Shown one piece after another: positions 23,593-32,504 of a stretch of 46,654 nucleotides of DNA. The DNA lies in the NCBI GenBank assembly GCA_046704785.1, contig JBJKRF010000042.1, forward strand, positions 1-46,654, given 5' to 3'. The position numbers were made by a program, and so were the translations under genes. Source of the stretch: JBJKRF01 sp046704785. GTDB lineage: Bacteria; Chloroflexota; Anaerolineae; Anaerolineales; Villigracilaceae. Under the pieces are notes generated by a model that saw only the letters and a list, made by a program, of their open reading frames with translations, was not told where the DNA came from and searched no databases. The stretch's first letter is position 1; each line of letters begins with the position of its first letter.

Positions 23593-24197
23593 GGAACCTT
23601 CGAGATGACCACGATCACGTGTGCCGTGTCATTATCGTACGAGGTAAGCATGATGGTCAGCGCGTATGAAGAAAAGGCAACGTTATGCGTTGCCAGACTC
23701 CCGCTACCGCTATATCCTGTGATTGCTGCGCTAACCAAGCCCAACGCACTGGCCTTGCTCTGGTAGAACACGCGCCCCTGATCCAGCGTAGCAGCAGCAA
23801 TATAGCTGTAAATATTCGAGTTGAATTCCTGGCCGTCCGTGGCCTGTGGCATGATAGGAACATCGCGCCAGCTTTCAAGCGGAGTACCCACCGGCTTGAA
23901 ATACTGGGGTAAATTCAACAGGCGCCCCATCGAACCCATTTCGGCGATCATCGTTGCAGACGCCGAGTCGGTCGTGGCGGTTGCTGCAATGGGTGGAGAG
24001 GTATCCGCCGGGGCCTGCGTGGGCGTATCCATTGCGACAGGCACCGCCGTCGACATATCCAACGGCGGAGCAGTCAACGTCGCCGGGTTTTGTATTGGAA
24101 CGGGAGTTGGAGTTTCTACAAGGGGCTGGGTAAGTACACTACACGCCAGGGAAACCAGGACGAACGAAACGAGTAAAAATACTTTTACACGCAACAT
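23589..24197 (-). CDS. Thr/Pro-linker lipoprotein, unknown function, stop codon inside a MITE-like element
   Basis: 202 residues. Signal and lipobox (LLVSFVLVSLAC), a Pro/Thr/Ala linker, then a domain starting WRDVPIMPQATDGQEF followed by IYSYIAAATLDQGRVFYQSKASALGL, parallel to the neighbour at 22752. The coding sequence ends ...ISKVP and its TAG stop is read from the CTAG end of the element at 23494-23592, so the native C-terminus may have been altered by the insertion. Upstream GGAGG (24200-24204 in complement) supports the ATG at 24197. Lies after alaS in the same direction. Confidence 0.75.
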   Translation of the reverse strand: MLRVKVFLLVSFVLVSLACSVLTQPLVETPTPVPIQNPATLTAPPLDMSTAVPVAMDTPTQAPADTSPPIAATATTDSASATMIAEMGSMGRLLNLPQYFKPVGTPLESWRDVPIMPQATDGQEFNSNIYSYIAAATLDQGRVFYQSKASALGLVSAAITGYSGSGSLATHNVAFSSYALTIMLTSYDNDTAHVIVVISKVP

Positions 24198-24279
24198 GCC
24201 GCCTCCTTCCTGAGGGTCGTCATCACAATAATCCCAGCAGGAGAGGCATTCAATAGGAAACCAGTCCTAAAAGGAGTGG

Positions 24280-27015
24280 CTACTTCAGTTTTTCATCCAA
24301 CCAACCGTTAACACTCGCCAGCGCCTCGGGCAGTTTGGCAACATCTTTTCCACCGCCGAACGCCAAATGCGGCGCGCCGCCGCCGCCCGCTCCCAACTGG
24401 CGCGAGACATAACCCACGACATCCCCGGCCTTGATGCCCCGTTTGATCAAATCCTGAGTCACGGCAGCCATCACGATCACGCTTTCCGCAGCCGATGCGG
24501 CAATCACACACACCCCGTTCTGCGGATACTTCTCGCGGAAGCGGTCGGCCAGCTTTCCAAGCGTTTCCTTGTCCGCGCCGGGTACCTCCATCGCCAGCAG
24601 GGAAATGCCTCCCACCATTTCGACGCTCGATAGCTTGTCGTCGAAAGACGAGAGCGCCAATTCGGCCCGCAGCGCCGACAAGTGCTTGCGCGCCTCGGAA
24701 AGCTCGTCCTGCAAGCTGCTGACTTTCTGTGGGACTTCCTCCACCGACGATTTCAACGTAGCGGCAGTCTGCTTCAACGTCTTGAAGCGCTTGGCGACCA
24801 GTTCATACGCCCCGCGTCCGGTCACCGCTTCGATGCGCCGCACCCCGGCCGCAGCCGAACTCTCGCCGACGATCAGGAACATGCCCACGTCGCTGGTGCG
24901 TTCGAGGTGCGTGCCGCCGCATAATTCGTACGAGTGACGCTCGTCCGGAGCGCCGATGGTGATCGTACGCACCACTTCACCGTATTTCTCGCCGAAGAGC
25001 GCCATCGCGCCCTCGGCAATCGCTTCTTCGCGGGCCTTGCTGCGCGACGTGACCTTGAAATCGGCAGCCACGGCCGCGTTGACGTGCGCCTCCACGCGTT
25101 CGATCTCTTCGGGCGTCATCGCTTCGGGATGATTGAAGTCAAAGCGCAGATGGTCGGGCGCGACCAGCGAACCGGCCTGGCGGGCGTGCTCGCCGAGCAC
25201 CTCGTGCAGGGCCGCGTGCAGTAAATGGGTGGCCGTGTGATTACGCATGATATCGTGACGCCGATCGAGATCGATCTCTGCGACACACGGGTTGCCACAT
25301 TTCGGATGACCAAATACCACTTCGCCACCATGCACGATGACGCCAGGCGCCGGACGGCGCACCTCATCAATCTCAATTTCCCAGCTACTGTCCGCTGCAC
25401 GGATATATCCCGTATCAGAAACTTGACCACCTGATTCGATATAAAAATCTGTTTTTGGAATGATGACCTGAACATAATCACCGGTAGAGGCAGTATCGAC
25501 AACCCGACCATCAATAACGATGGCAGTCAGACTGCCCGTCAATGACATAGGATGATACGGGTCGTATTCCACGCCATTTTTAAGGCCACCTTTATTTTGA
25601 ATATTCTTAAGAACTTGCGCATAAAACTCGGCGTCTTCGCCGCCTTGCTTGCCCATGGCCTTGCCGCTGCCAGACGCCAGGCGGTGTTGCTCCATGGCGG
25701 CCCGGAAACCGGCTTCGTCCACGTCCAAGCCCTGCTCGCGGGCGATGTCGCGGGCGATCTCGAAGGGTAGACCGTAGGTGGCGTACAGGTCGAAGGCCTT
25801 ACGACCTTCCAACACACCTTTGCTTTTCTTTTGAAGTCCGTCCAACATCCCTTGCAGGTGCGCCGTGCCACTTTCGACCGTGCGCGCGAAACGGCGTTCT
25901 TCGCGCGTCAGGCTGGCGAGAATCTCGTCGCGGTGCTGGAGCAGCTCCGGGTAGAACGATCCGTATTCGTCGATGATGGCTTGCGCCGTCTTCGCCAGGA
26001 ACGGCTCGGTCAGGCCGACCTTAGTGCCAAAACGGGCCGCCCGTCGAATGATCATGCGGCAAACATAATTACGGCCCGTATTGCCGGGCACCACGCCATC
26101 GGCAATCAGGAAAGCCGCCGCGCGGCTGTGATCGGCGATCACGCGGTAAGGCGTGAAGTTGGCGTACATCTCCTGGCGTGTAACACCCGTCAAAGAGGCC
26201 AGCACATCCAGTGTACCGGCAAACAGGTCGGTCTTGTAGGTGGAATCCACGCCTTGCAGCACGGAGACGAGGCGTTCAAAGCCCATGCCGGTATCGACGT
26301 GCCGGGCGGGCAGCGGTTCGAGACGGCCATCTTCCAGCATGTTGTACTGGATGAAGACGTTGTTCCACAATTCGACGAAACGCGCACAATCACCGTTGAC
26401 GGCGCAGACGTGGCCGGGGACATCCTGCTTGTCACAATGCGCCGGGCCGCGGTCGTAGTTGATCTCGGAGGACGGGCCGCAGGGGCCGGTCTCGGCCATT
26501 TGCCACAGATTGTCTTTACGCCCAAAGTACAACACGTGGCTGGGGCCCATGCCGGGCTGCTGTTTCCAAATCCCGGCGGCTTCCTCGTCGGTGGGAATGC
26601 TGCCCTGTTCATCTTTGAAACAGGTGGCGTAGAGCCTGTCTTTGGGCAGGCCCCATACTTCGGTGAGCAACTGCCATGACCATGCGATGGCTTCTTTTTT
26701 GTAGTAATCGCCGAACGACCAATTCCCCAGCATCTCGAAAAAGGTGTGATGCGTATCGTCGCGCCCCACATCGTCGAGGTCGTTATGCTTTCCGGCCACG
26801 CGCATACATTTCTGCGCGTCGACGGCGCGCGTGTAGGGACGCTTGTCGGTGCCGAGGAAGACATCCTTAAACTGCACCATGCCGGCGTTGGTGAATAATA
26901 AGGTCGCATCGCCGCCGGGCACCAGCGACGCAGAGGGGACGAAGGTATGTCCGCGCTCGACGAAGAAGTCAATGAAGGTCTGGCGGATTTCCGCTCCGGT
27001 AAAGATTTTGGTCAT
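24280..27015 (-). CDS. alaS: alanyl-tRNA synthetase
   Basis: 911 residues, full length. It attaches alanine to tRNA-Ala in the cytoplasm. Domains in order: class II catalytic core (QTFIDFFVERGHTFVPSASLVP, HTFFEMLGNWSFGDY, WNNVFIQYN), an editing domain with HTATHLLHAALHEVLG and the CGGTHLERTSDVG zinc/editing motif, and a C-terminal DHHA1 domain ending near GGGGAPHLAFGGG. Extra cysteines in the catalytic region (CDKQDVPGHVCAVNGDC) look like a lineage-specific insertion. ATG at 27015 follows GGAG; the frame extends to 27057 without a better start. TATAAT lies ~30 bases upstream. First gene of the minus-strand block that ends with ruvX-mltG. Confidence 0.97.
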   Translation of the reverse strand: MTKIFTGAEIRQTFIDFFVERGHTFVPSASLVPGGDATLLFTNAGMVQFKDVFLGTDKRPYTRAVDAQKCMRVAGKHNDLDDVGRDDTHHTFFEMLGNWSFGDYYKKEAIAWSWQLLTEVWGLPKDRLYATCFKDEQGSIPTDEEAAGIWKQQPGMGPSHVLYFGRKDNLWQMAETGPCGPSSEINYDRGPAHCDKQDVPGHVCAVNGDCARFVELWNNVFIQYNMLEDGRLEPLPARHVDTGMGFERLVSVLQGVDSTYKTDLFAGTLDVLASLTGVTRQEMYANFTPYRVIADHSRAAAFLIADGVVPGNTGRNYVCRMIIRRAARFGTKVGLTEPFLAKTAQAIIDEYGSFYPELLQHRDEILASLTREERRFARTVESGTAHLQGMLDGLQKKSKGVLEGRKAFDLYATYGLPFEIARDIAREQGLDVDEAGFRAAMEQHRLASGSGKAMGKQGGEDAEFYAQVLKNIQNKGGLKNGVEYDPYHPMSLTGSLTAIVIDGRVVDTASTGDYVQVIIPKTDFYIESGGQVSDTGYIRAADSSWEIEIDEVRRPAPGVIVHGGEVVFGHPKCGNPCVAEIDLDRRHDIMRNHTATHLLHAALHEVLGEHARQAGSLVAPDHLRFDFNHPEAMTPEEIERVEAHVNAAVAADFKVTSRSKAREEAIAEGAMALFGEKYGEVVRTITIGAPDERHSYELCGGTHLERTSDVGMFLIVGESSAAAGVRRIEAVTGRGAYELVAKRFKTLKQTAATLKSSVEEVPQKVSSLQDELSEARKHLSALRAELALSSFDDKLSSVEMVGGISLLAMEVPGADKETLGKLADRFREKYPQNGVCVIAASAAESVIVMAAVTQDLIKRGIKAGDVVGYVSRQLGAGGGGAPHLAFGGGKDVAKLPEALASVNGWLDEKLK

Positions 27016-27207
27016 TCGGGCTCCAAAACGTGAAGTGGGAATAATTATAACAAACAAGAATGGCCCCGTAACCGCTGATCGTCATTATCTTTTTTACCCT
27101 CCGTCGGCGGAAGGCCCGAAAATCCCCAGAACCAAAACAGGAAAAACCGCGCATCGTGCTATACTTAGGTGAATCACAGAGAACAACACACGAGGTGTAG
27201 TTTATCT

Positions 27208-28560
27208 ATGGAAGACTTGACTGGGAAACAATTCGGGCCTTATCAAATTACTGCGCCGTTGGGTGAAGGCGGCATGGCTGCCGTCTACAAAGCTTATCAG
27301 CCTGCCATGGAGCGTTACGTCGCCGTGAAGGTTTTGGCCCGCCAACTGGCCGAGTCGGAGGAGTTTGTCAGTCGTTTCCAGCGCGAGGCCATTCTATTAG
27401 CTCAACTCCAGCACCCCCACATCCTGCCGGTTTTCGACTACGGCCAATCTGAAGGCTACGCCTACATTGTCATGCCCTTCCTGCAAGGTGGCACACTGGC
27501 CGACCTGCTCAAGAATCGGCGTTTAAGTCTGGTCGAGGTTGGTCAGATCATGACCCAACTTGGCGATGCCTTGGGGTATGCTCACGCCCGTGGAATGATC
27601 CACCGCGATGTCAAGTCCAGCAATGTGCTGATCGACGAGCGCAGCAACTGCCTGTTGACCGATTTTGGTCTGGCACGCATGATGGAAGCCTCCACCGGCA
27701 AACTGACTTCTGCCGGGGCGGTCATGGGAACACCCGCTTATATGTCGCCGGAACAGGGTACTGGCGCTCCGCTGGACGCGCGCAGCGACCTTTATTCCTT
27801 GGGGATCATCTTTTACGAAATGCTCACCGGACGGGTGCCCTATACCGCCCATACGCCGATTGCAATCGTGTTCAAGCAGGTCAACGATCCGTTGCCCCCG
27901 CCCCGCGAATTTGCGCCAAACCTGAGCGATGCCGTCGAACGCGTACTGATCAAATCGCTGGCGAAAAAGCCGGAGGATCGCTACCAGACTGCCGAGGATT
28001 TCGTGCGGGCCGTCCAACAGGCCATTCCGGTCAACCCGTCTGGCAAAACCATTTCGCGGGCACTGGACTCAGTTTATAGTCGCTTGATGACATCGAACGA
28101 AGGCGACCAGAGCAAGACGCCACCCTCCAAAGAGACTGCCGTCACCCCAGCTCCACCGGCGCCGACTTCCTCCCCCACCGCTCCAACAGCCAACCAGACG
28201 GTCATCTCCCCCACGCCAGACTCCCCGTCCACGCCACCTTCCAAAGAGACTGCCGTCACCCCAGCTCCACCGGCGCCGACTTCCTCCCCCGACGCCCCAA
28301 CAGCCAACCAGACGGTCATCTCCCCCGCGCCAGCTTCTCCCTCCACACCACCTTCGGATAAGACGATGATCAGCGCGCCCGACATTGCGCCGACTATGTT
28401 CATGACGAATCCGATCTCGCCGTCCACCAAGCCTTCTTCTGAGCCGGCCAAGTCATCGTCCGGCGCGCCTGCAAGTAAGAAGCGTCTGCTCCTGAGCTTG
28501 TTGGGTATAGCGGTGGTCGTTATCATTGTGCTTCTGGCGGTGTGGCTGCGATCGATCTAA
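27208..28560 (+). CDS. membrane Ser/Thr protein kinase (PknB type)
   Basis: 450 residues. Kinase domain at ~10-270: glycine loop GEGGMAAVY, Lys41 in VAVKVL, HRDVKSSN with Asp134, DFG at 152-154, GTPAYMSPEQ and SDLYSLGIIFYEMLTG. A Pro/Ser/Thr-rich tail follows with two nearly identical 38-residue repeats and TVISP/TMISAP motifs that may be autophosphorylation sites. A C-terminal membrane helix (RLLLSLLGIAVVVIIVLLAVWL) leaves almost nothing outside, so the kinase has no sensor ectodomain. ATG 27208 follows GAGGTG at 27192-27197; a GTG at 27169 is less likely. Divergent from alaS. Substrates unknown. Confidence 0.92.
   Translation: MEDLTGKQFGPYQITAPLGEGGMAAVYKAYQPAMERYVAVKVLARQLAESEEFVSRFQREAILLAQLQHPHILPVFDYGQSEGYAYIVMPFLQGGTLADLLKNRRLSLVEVGQIMTQLGDALGYAHARGMIHRDVKSSNVLIDERSNCLLTDFGLARMMEASTGKLTSAGAVMGTPAYMSPEQGTGAPLDARSDLYSLGIIFYEMLTGRVPYTAHTPIAIVFKQVNDPLPPPREFAPNLSDAVERVLIKSLAKKPEDRYQTAEDFVRAVQQAIPVNPSGKTISRALDSVYSRLMTSNEGDQSKTPPSKETAVTPAPPAPTSSPTAPTANQTVISPTPDSPSTPPSKETAVTPAPPAPTSSPDAPTANQTVISPAPASPSTPPSDKTMISAPDIAPTMFMTNPISPSTKPSSEPAKSSSGAPASKKRLLLSLLGIAVVVIIVLLAVWLRSI
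28117..28344 (+). repeat. 114-bp tandem duplication inside the kinase tail
   Basis: Copies at 28117-28230 and 28231-28344 encode 38 residues each, beginning TPPSKETAVTPAPPAPTSSP and ending near QTVISP. They are nearly identical at DNA level, indicating a recent in-frame duplication. A partial third copy starts at 28345. Confidence 0.85.
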
Positions 28561-28635
28561 AAACGGTCCCGCCCAAGTCTCTTTTCGAAAAACAGATACA
28601 TCGGGGTAAACGCCTGGAAGATTTACGACAAATCC

Positions 28636-29808
28636 ATGGCAGTTTCGGACATGCCTACTTTGCGTCTCCGACAACGACACATCTTTCTAAAAACTTTGGG
28701 GCAACGCATCGGCGTCAAGGGCACTTCTTCCCTCCTGCTGATCGTCCTCCTGCTGCCCATGTTGACACTGGCGGCCTGCGCCCCAGCGCCCGCACCGACC
28801 GCAACCGTACTCCCCAGCCCCAGCCTGACGGCAACGACTACATTGACGCCCACACCCCCGCCGACGGAAACGCCGACGCCCACGCTGACCCCAACCGTCA
28901 CGCCGACGCTCTTTCCGCTCTCCATCGCCGCCATGCGCGCACGGAGCTATCCGGGCAGCGAGATCACCATCGAACAAAAACTGCCGCCGGGCAGTAACTA
29001 CAGCCGTTACATCGCCTCTTACCTGTCGGACGGATTGAAAATCTACGGGTTACTGACCGTTCCGGATGGGAAGAAACCGGCCACGGGTTGGCCGGTCATC
29101 ATCTTCAACCACGGCTACATCCCGCCAAAACAGTATCGCACCACGGAGCGGTACGTCGCTTACGTAGACCAGATCGCCCGCAGCGGATATATCGTCTTCA
29201 AGTCGGACTATCGCGGGCACGGCGCTTCGCAGGGTGTGGCCCGCGGCGCGTACGGCTACCCGGATTACGTGATCGATGTGCTCAACGCGCTGTCGTCGAT
29301 GGAACGCTTCCCCGACGCCGACCCCAACCGCATTGGCATGTGGGGCCATTCGATGGGTGGTTACATTACACTGCGCGCCATGGTCATCAGCAAAGACATC
29401 AAGGCGGGCGTGATCTGGGGTGGCGTCGTAGCGCCCTATCCGGATTTGATGTACAACTGGCACAAAGGGCCAAACGGCGCGCTGGCAACGCCCTCTTCGG
29501 GCGGGGCATGGGAGAATCAATTCGTGACGCAGTATGGCACGCCCGACCAAAATCCGGCGTTCTGGGCCTCGATCTCGGCGAATTCGTACCTGGACGACAT
29601 CTCCGGGCCGCTGCAACTCGATCACGGGACGGGCGACACCGAGGTGCCGCTCCAATTCTCGGGGACGTTGTTCTACGAGATGCTGGCCGCCAACAAGTAC
29701 GTCGAGTTCTACAAATATCCCGGCGACAACCACAATATTTCCAACTACTTCAACCTGGCGATGCAGCGTAGCATCGAGTTCTTCGACCGCTTCGTCAAAA
29801 ACCCTTAA
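28636..29808 (+). CDS. lipoprotein alpha/beta hydrolase (S9/dipeptidyl-peptidase-like)
   Basis: 390 residues. A long N-terminus precedes a lipoprotein signal (LLLIVLLLPMLTLAACAP), then a Thr/Pro linker. The alpha/beta-hydrolase domain has oxyanion motif FNHGYIPP, nucleophile Ser239 in GHSMGG, a later acidic turn GDTEVPLQF and catalytic His in GDNHNIS. It resembles the prolyl-oligopeptidase/acyl-peptidase group that removes peptides or ester groups. The signal lies ~30 residues from the annotated ATG, so a later start is possible, but no better Shine-Dalgarno is seen. It starts 75 bases after the kinase gene. Confidence 0.8.
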   Translation: MAVSDMPTLRLRQRHIFLKTLGQRIGVKGTSSLLLIVLLLPMLTLAACAPAPAPTATVLPSPSLTATTTLTPTPPPTETPTPTLTPTVTPTLFPLSIAAMRARSYPGSEITIEQKLPPGSNYSRYIASYLSDGLKIYGLLTVPDGKKPATGWPVIIFNHGYIPPKQYRTTERYVAYVDQIARSGYIVFKSDYRGHGASQGVARGAYGYPDYVIDVLNALSSMERFPDADPNRIGMWGHSMGGYITLRAMVISKDIKAGVIWGGVVAPYPDLMYNWHKGPNGALATPSSGGAWENQFVTQYGTPDQNPAFWASISANSYLDDISGPLQLDHGTGDTEVPLQFSGTLFYEMLAANKYVEFYKYPGDNHNISNYFNLAMQRSIEFFDRFVKNP

Positions 29809-29839
29809 CCTATAACTTTTGTACGCATGGAGGCCAAAC

Positions 29840-30520
29840 GTGACGACCCGTTTATATCTCGTACGGCACGGCGCGACCCAATTGACCGCCGAGGACCGTT
29901 TTTCGGGGGCGGAAAACGTCTTCCTGTCCGACGCAGGCCGGGAACAGGCCGAGCATCTGGCCACGCGTCTGGCCGGTAAACCCATCGCGGCTGTGTTTTG
30001 CAGTCCGTTGGACCGTACGCTGGAGACCGCAAGAATCGTCGCAAAGCCTCATGGGTTGACGCCGGTGGCACAGGATGGCCTGCGCGAAATCAGCCACGGC
30101 CATTGGGAGGGAATGACCCGCCAAGAAGTGGAGACCCAATTCGCAAAGGAGTATGCCGCCTGGGAGTCCGATCCGTTCACGTTCGCGCCCCGCGGCGGCG
30201 AGTCGGGCATCAGCGTGCTGGCGCGCGCGTTGCCGGTCATCCGCGAGATCGTCGTCAAGCACGAAGGGCAGAACGTCATCGTCGTCTCGCACAAAGCCAC
30301 GCTGCGCCTGATTCTCAGCAGCCTGCTTGGGTTCGACGCCCGCGGTTACCGCGACCGCCTGGACCAGGCGCCGGCTTGCCTGAACATCCTGGATTTCAAG
30401 GATACGGTGCGGGTGCGCCTGATGCTGTTCAACGACATCTCTCACTATGCCGATCAACCCTTGCGGCCTCACCAACACCTGTCGAAATGGTGGGACTCCG
30501 GGAACGCCGACAAGCCATGA
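29840..30520 (+). CDS. histidine phosphatase family protein (phosphoglycerate-mutase-like)
   Basis: 226 residues from GTG 29840, chosen because GGAGG at 29829-29833 precedes it and the protein begins directly with the TTRLYLVRHGATQ motif. Catalytic His in RHG, proton-donor region EISHGHWEGMT and second His in SHKATLRL. The family removes phosphate from small phosphoesters; members include alpha-ribazole phosphatase (CobC), broad phosphatases and cofactor-dependent mutases. No cobalamin genes are nearby, so the substrate is undetermined. Confidence 0.85.
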   Translation: MTTRLYLVRHGATQLTAEDRFSGAENVFLSDAGREQAEHLATRLAGKPIAAVFCSPLDRTLETARIVAKPHGLTPVAQDGLREISHGHWEGMTRQEVETQFAKEYAAWESDPFTFAPRGGESGISVLARALPVIREIVVKHEGQNVIVVSHKATLRLILSSLLGFDARGYRDRLDQAPACLNILDFKDTVRVRLMLFNDISHYADQPLRPHQHLSKWWDSGNADKP

Positions 30521-30527
30521 ATGACGT

Positions 30528-30533
30528 TAAAAT
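30528..30533 (+). promoter_or_regulatory. putative -10 six bases before the ATG (leaderless)
   Basis: TAAAAT at 30528-30533 is followed by six bases and the ATG at 30540, the same geometry as at the 35968 gene. No -35 is seen and no Shine-Dalgarno at a usable distance. Confidence 0.35.
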
Positions 30534-30539
30534 CAGGAC

Positions 30540-31220
30540 ATGAAAAAACGGACTCTGACCCTCCTGGCCGGGCTGTTGGCCTTCAGCCTGGCCTGCAACG
30601 TGGCCGGTGTGACGATTGCGACCGAGACGCCCACCAGCTATCCGACCATCCAGGCCTCGCCGGTGCTGTTCTTTCCCACTGCTGTACCGGCGCTCAACAA
30701 CCCGCCGCCTGTGGCCGGGACGACAGCGCCCGACCAGGGAACCGCCGTCCCGCCGACGGATACGTCGCCCCCACCGACCGTGGCGGCTACGCCATGCGCC
30801 TACACCTGGGCGCACCAGAACCTGCCGGACCTGTCGACACAGTTCAACGAGGCCCTGACGCAAGCCGGGCTGACGGCGACCAGCGCTTCGGCGCAGGCCT
30901 ACGGCGAGAACTGCGTCGATGACCAGGGCAACGTGATTTCCTTTTCGGCCATGGAGACCGATTTTGCGATCACGCTGACGCTCCCGCCGAATACGCACGA
31001 CGAGGAGGCGCTTGGCAGCCTGGTGGAGAAGATTCTGTCGGCGCTGGGGAATTTCCCCATCAGTGAGACGCCCGGCCCGAACGCCGGCACGGTGGACGTG
31101 ACTTTGCTGTCCGGCGACCAGCATTACGAGTTGCGCTTCCTGCAATCCAAGGGGCAGGACGCCCTGGCGCAGGGCCTGACCGGCTCCGCGCTGTACGAGG
31201 CGCTCAAGAATTCGCAGTAG
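30540..31220 (+). CDS. lipoprotein of unknown function
   Basis: 226 residues. Signal and lipobox (LLAGLLAFSLAC), a Pro/Thr linker (~25-85), then a domain of ~140 residues with no cysteine pattern beyond one pair and no motif I recognise. Segments such as TDFAITLTLPPNTHDEEALGSLVEKILSALGNF suggest an alternating beta/alpha domain. It lies 19 bases after the phosphatase gene and ends before a strong terminator. Surface location is inferred from the lipobox. Confidence 0.7.
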   Translation: MKKRTLTLLAGLLAFSLACNVAGVTIATETPTSYPTIQASPVLFFPTAVPALNNPPPVAGTTAPDQGTAVPPTDTSPPPTVAATPCAYTWAHQNLPDLSTQFNEALTQAGLTATSASAQAYGENCVDDQGNVISFSAMETDFAITLTLPPNTHDEEALGSLVEKILSALGNFPISETPGPNAGTVDVTLLSGDQHYELRFLQSKGQDALAQGLTGSALYEALKNSQ

Positions 31221-31245
31221 AGCGAGAAGCCACGAGCGCACAGCA

Positions 31246-31283
31246 AATTCTCCCCGGCATTCCGCCGGGGAGAATTGTTTTTT
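31246..31283 (+). terminator. strong intrinsic terminator
   Basis: AATTCTCCCCGGC at 31246-31258 pairs perfectly with 31264-31276 around ATTCC, followed by G and six T (31278-31283). It ends the kinase-hydrolase-phosphatase-lipoprotein run. Confidence 0.9.
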
Positions 31284-31304
31284 AGGCAGTTGGTGCTCTA
31301 GCTT

Positions 31305-32222
31305 TTAAGGCGTTCCAGACGTTGCTGTTGGAGTAATCGGTGTCGCTGACGGTGTAACAGGTGTTGCTGTTGGAGTGACCGGTGTCGCTGACGGTGTAAC
31401 AGGTGTTGCTGTTGGAGTGACAGGTGTCGCTGATGGTGTAACAGGCGTTGAAGACGGCGGTGTACTACCTGGTTTGGTAGTAGCTGTCGCCGTCGGAGAA
31501 GTTTTGGTCGCCGTTGCGCCGCTAGGCGTATTGGTCGCCGTTGCCGTACTGCCGGTCGGTGTAATCGTCAGCGTGGGAGTCAGCGTCGAAGCGTTGTTGG
31601 AGACCACGATCTGCACGTAAACCGTATCGCCGAAGGCGTTGCCCTGATCGTTCACCAGGTGCCAGTAACCGGTGTAGGTGCCTTCCGTATCGGGCGCAAC
31701 CAGCGAGACCGAGGCCTCGCCCTGCTCACCGGGCGCCACGGAAGCGCTCAGGCTGGTGGTCGTGCCGCCCATCTGGTCGCTGCTGACGAATGCCAGTTCG
31801 TAACTGGTCGTCCAGGTGCAAGTCCCCGTGTTCTGGAACTCCCACGTTTTGACGAAGGATTGTCCGGGGGCCATGATGGTCCCATCGGGGATGGTCACAT
31901 CGCTCACGTAGGCAGCATTGTCGCAACCGACCGCACCGCTTGAGCCACCGCTCACCCCACCATCGGTGTAAGCCGTGGTGGCCGTCACAATGGAGAGCGT
32001 CGGAAATTCGGTGTCCGTCTCTGCCGGCGTCGGCGTATCGGTCGGCAGGGCCGTATCCGTCGGTGTAACCAAGGCCGCCTGAGCCGTGAGGGTCACGGCG
32101 ACCGACGTATAGATACCTGAGACGGTCGACTGGGTAGCCGTCGGCGTTCCACCCGCCCCGCCACAGGCGCTCAGCGTCAGGGCCAGGAACAATACGGCAA
32201 CGAAAAGTGAATACGTTTTCAT
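31305..32222 (-). CDS. lipoprotein with NBR1-type Ig-like domain and Thr/Pro repeat tail
   Basis: 305 residues. Signal and lipobox (FLALTLSACGG), a Thr linker, then an NBR1-like Ig domain: PGQSFVKTWEFQNTGTCTW, a central APGEQGEASVSLVAP and GTYTGYWHLVNDQGNAFGDTVYVQI. The C-terminal ~90 residues are only Thr/Pro/Ser/Ala, ending in TPVTPSA/TPVTPTA repeats. In eukaryotes this domain occurs in the autophagy receptor NBR1 and in prokaryotes in surface proteins. The tail may span the wall or be O-glycosylated. GAGGAGG at 32226-32232 supports the ATG at 32222. Confidence 0.85.
   Translation of the reverse strand: MKTYSLFVAVLFLALTLSACGGAGGTPTATQSTVSGIYTSVAVTLTAQAALVTPTDTALPTDTPTPAETDTEFPTLSIVTATTAYTDGGVSGGSSGAVGCDNAAYVSDVTIPDGTIMAPGQSFVKTWEFQNTGTCTWTTSYELAFVSSDQMGGTTTSLSASVAPGEQGEASVSLVAPDTEGTYTGYWHLVNDQGNAFGDTVYVQIVVSNNASTLTPTLTITPTGSTATATNTPSGATATKTSPTATATTKPGSTPPSSTPVTPSATPVTPTATPVTPSATPVTPTATPVTPSATPITPTATSGTP
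31315..31446 (-). repeat. 42-bp tandem repeat in the lipoprotein tail
   Basis: Three units with 42-bp period (for example 31357-31398 and 31399-31440), each made of two similar 21-bp halves, encode TPVTPSA-TPVTPTA. Copy number is likely variable by slippage. It is coding, not CRISPR: there are no unique spacers. Confidence 0.85.
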
Positions 32223-32475
32223 AAGCCTCCTCGCAGGGGAAAATCTCCCGAGTGATCGTTCTTCTTAGAGTCTGGGCGAAAGGGAGAGATACCGTCCTCT
32301 CGGCCCTGCGGATTCCGCAAGAAATAAAACACAAGACATTATAGAAACCCTTTTTGAATTTCTTGTCAAGATCCTGTGAATCTTTGTAAACTCCGATGTT
32401 GGCACCATCCGGCCAAAAACAACGCTCCGCTGGGAAGCAGTGGAATAGGGCAAATTGGTGGGGTGTGGGCGGCGC

Positions 32476-32504
32476 TTGACAAACAATGTGAAATATTGTA
32501 TATT
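32476..32504 (+). promoter_or_regulatory. near-consensus promoter of the GbsR/MarR-like regulator
   Basis: TTGACA at 32476-32481, a 17-base spacer and TATATT at 32499-32504. The predicted start is near 32511, giving a ~27-base leader with no Shine-Dalgarno. Confidence 0.85.

Noticed and set aside
25831..26679. 282-residue plus-strand ORF inside alaS
   Set aside because: It is a shadow of alaS, whose class II and editing motifs span the region without a break.
31315..31446. CRISPR-like array
   Set aside because: The 42-bp units are directly adjacent, without spacers, and encode an in-frame Thr/Pro tail.
32338..32369. Consensus TTGACA/TATAAT promoter for the NBR1-Ig lipoprotein
   Set aside because: Both hexamers are perfect but 20 bases apart, outside the normal 16-18. 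Noted in the region entry, not called as a promoter.
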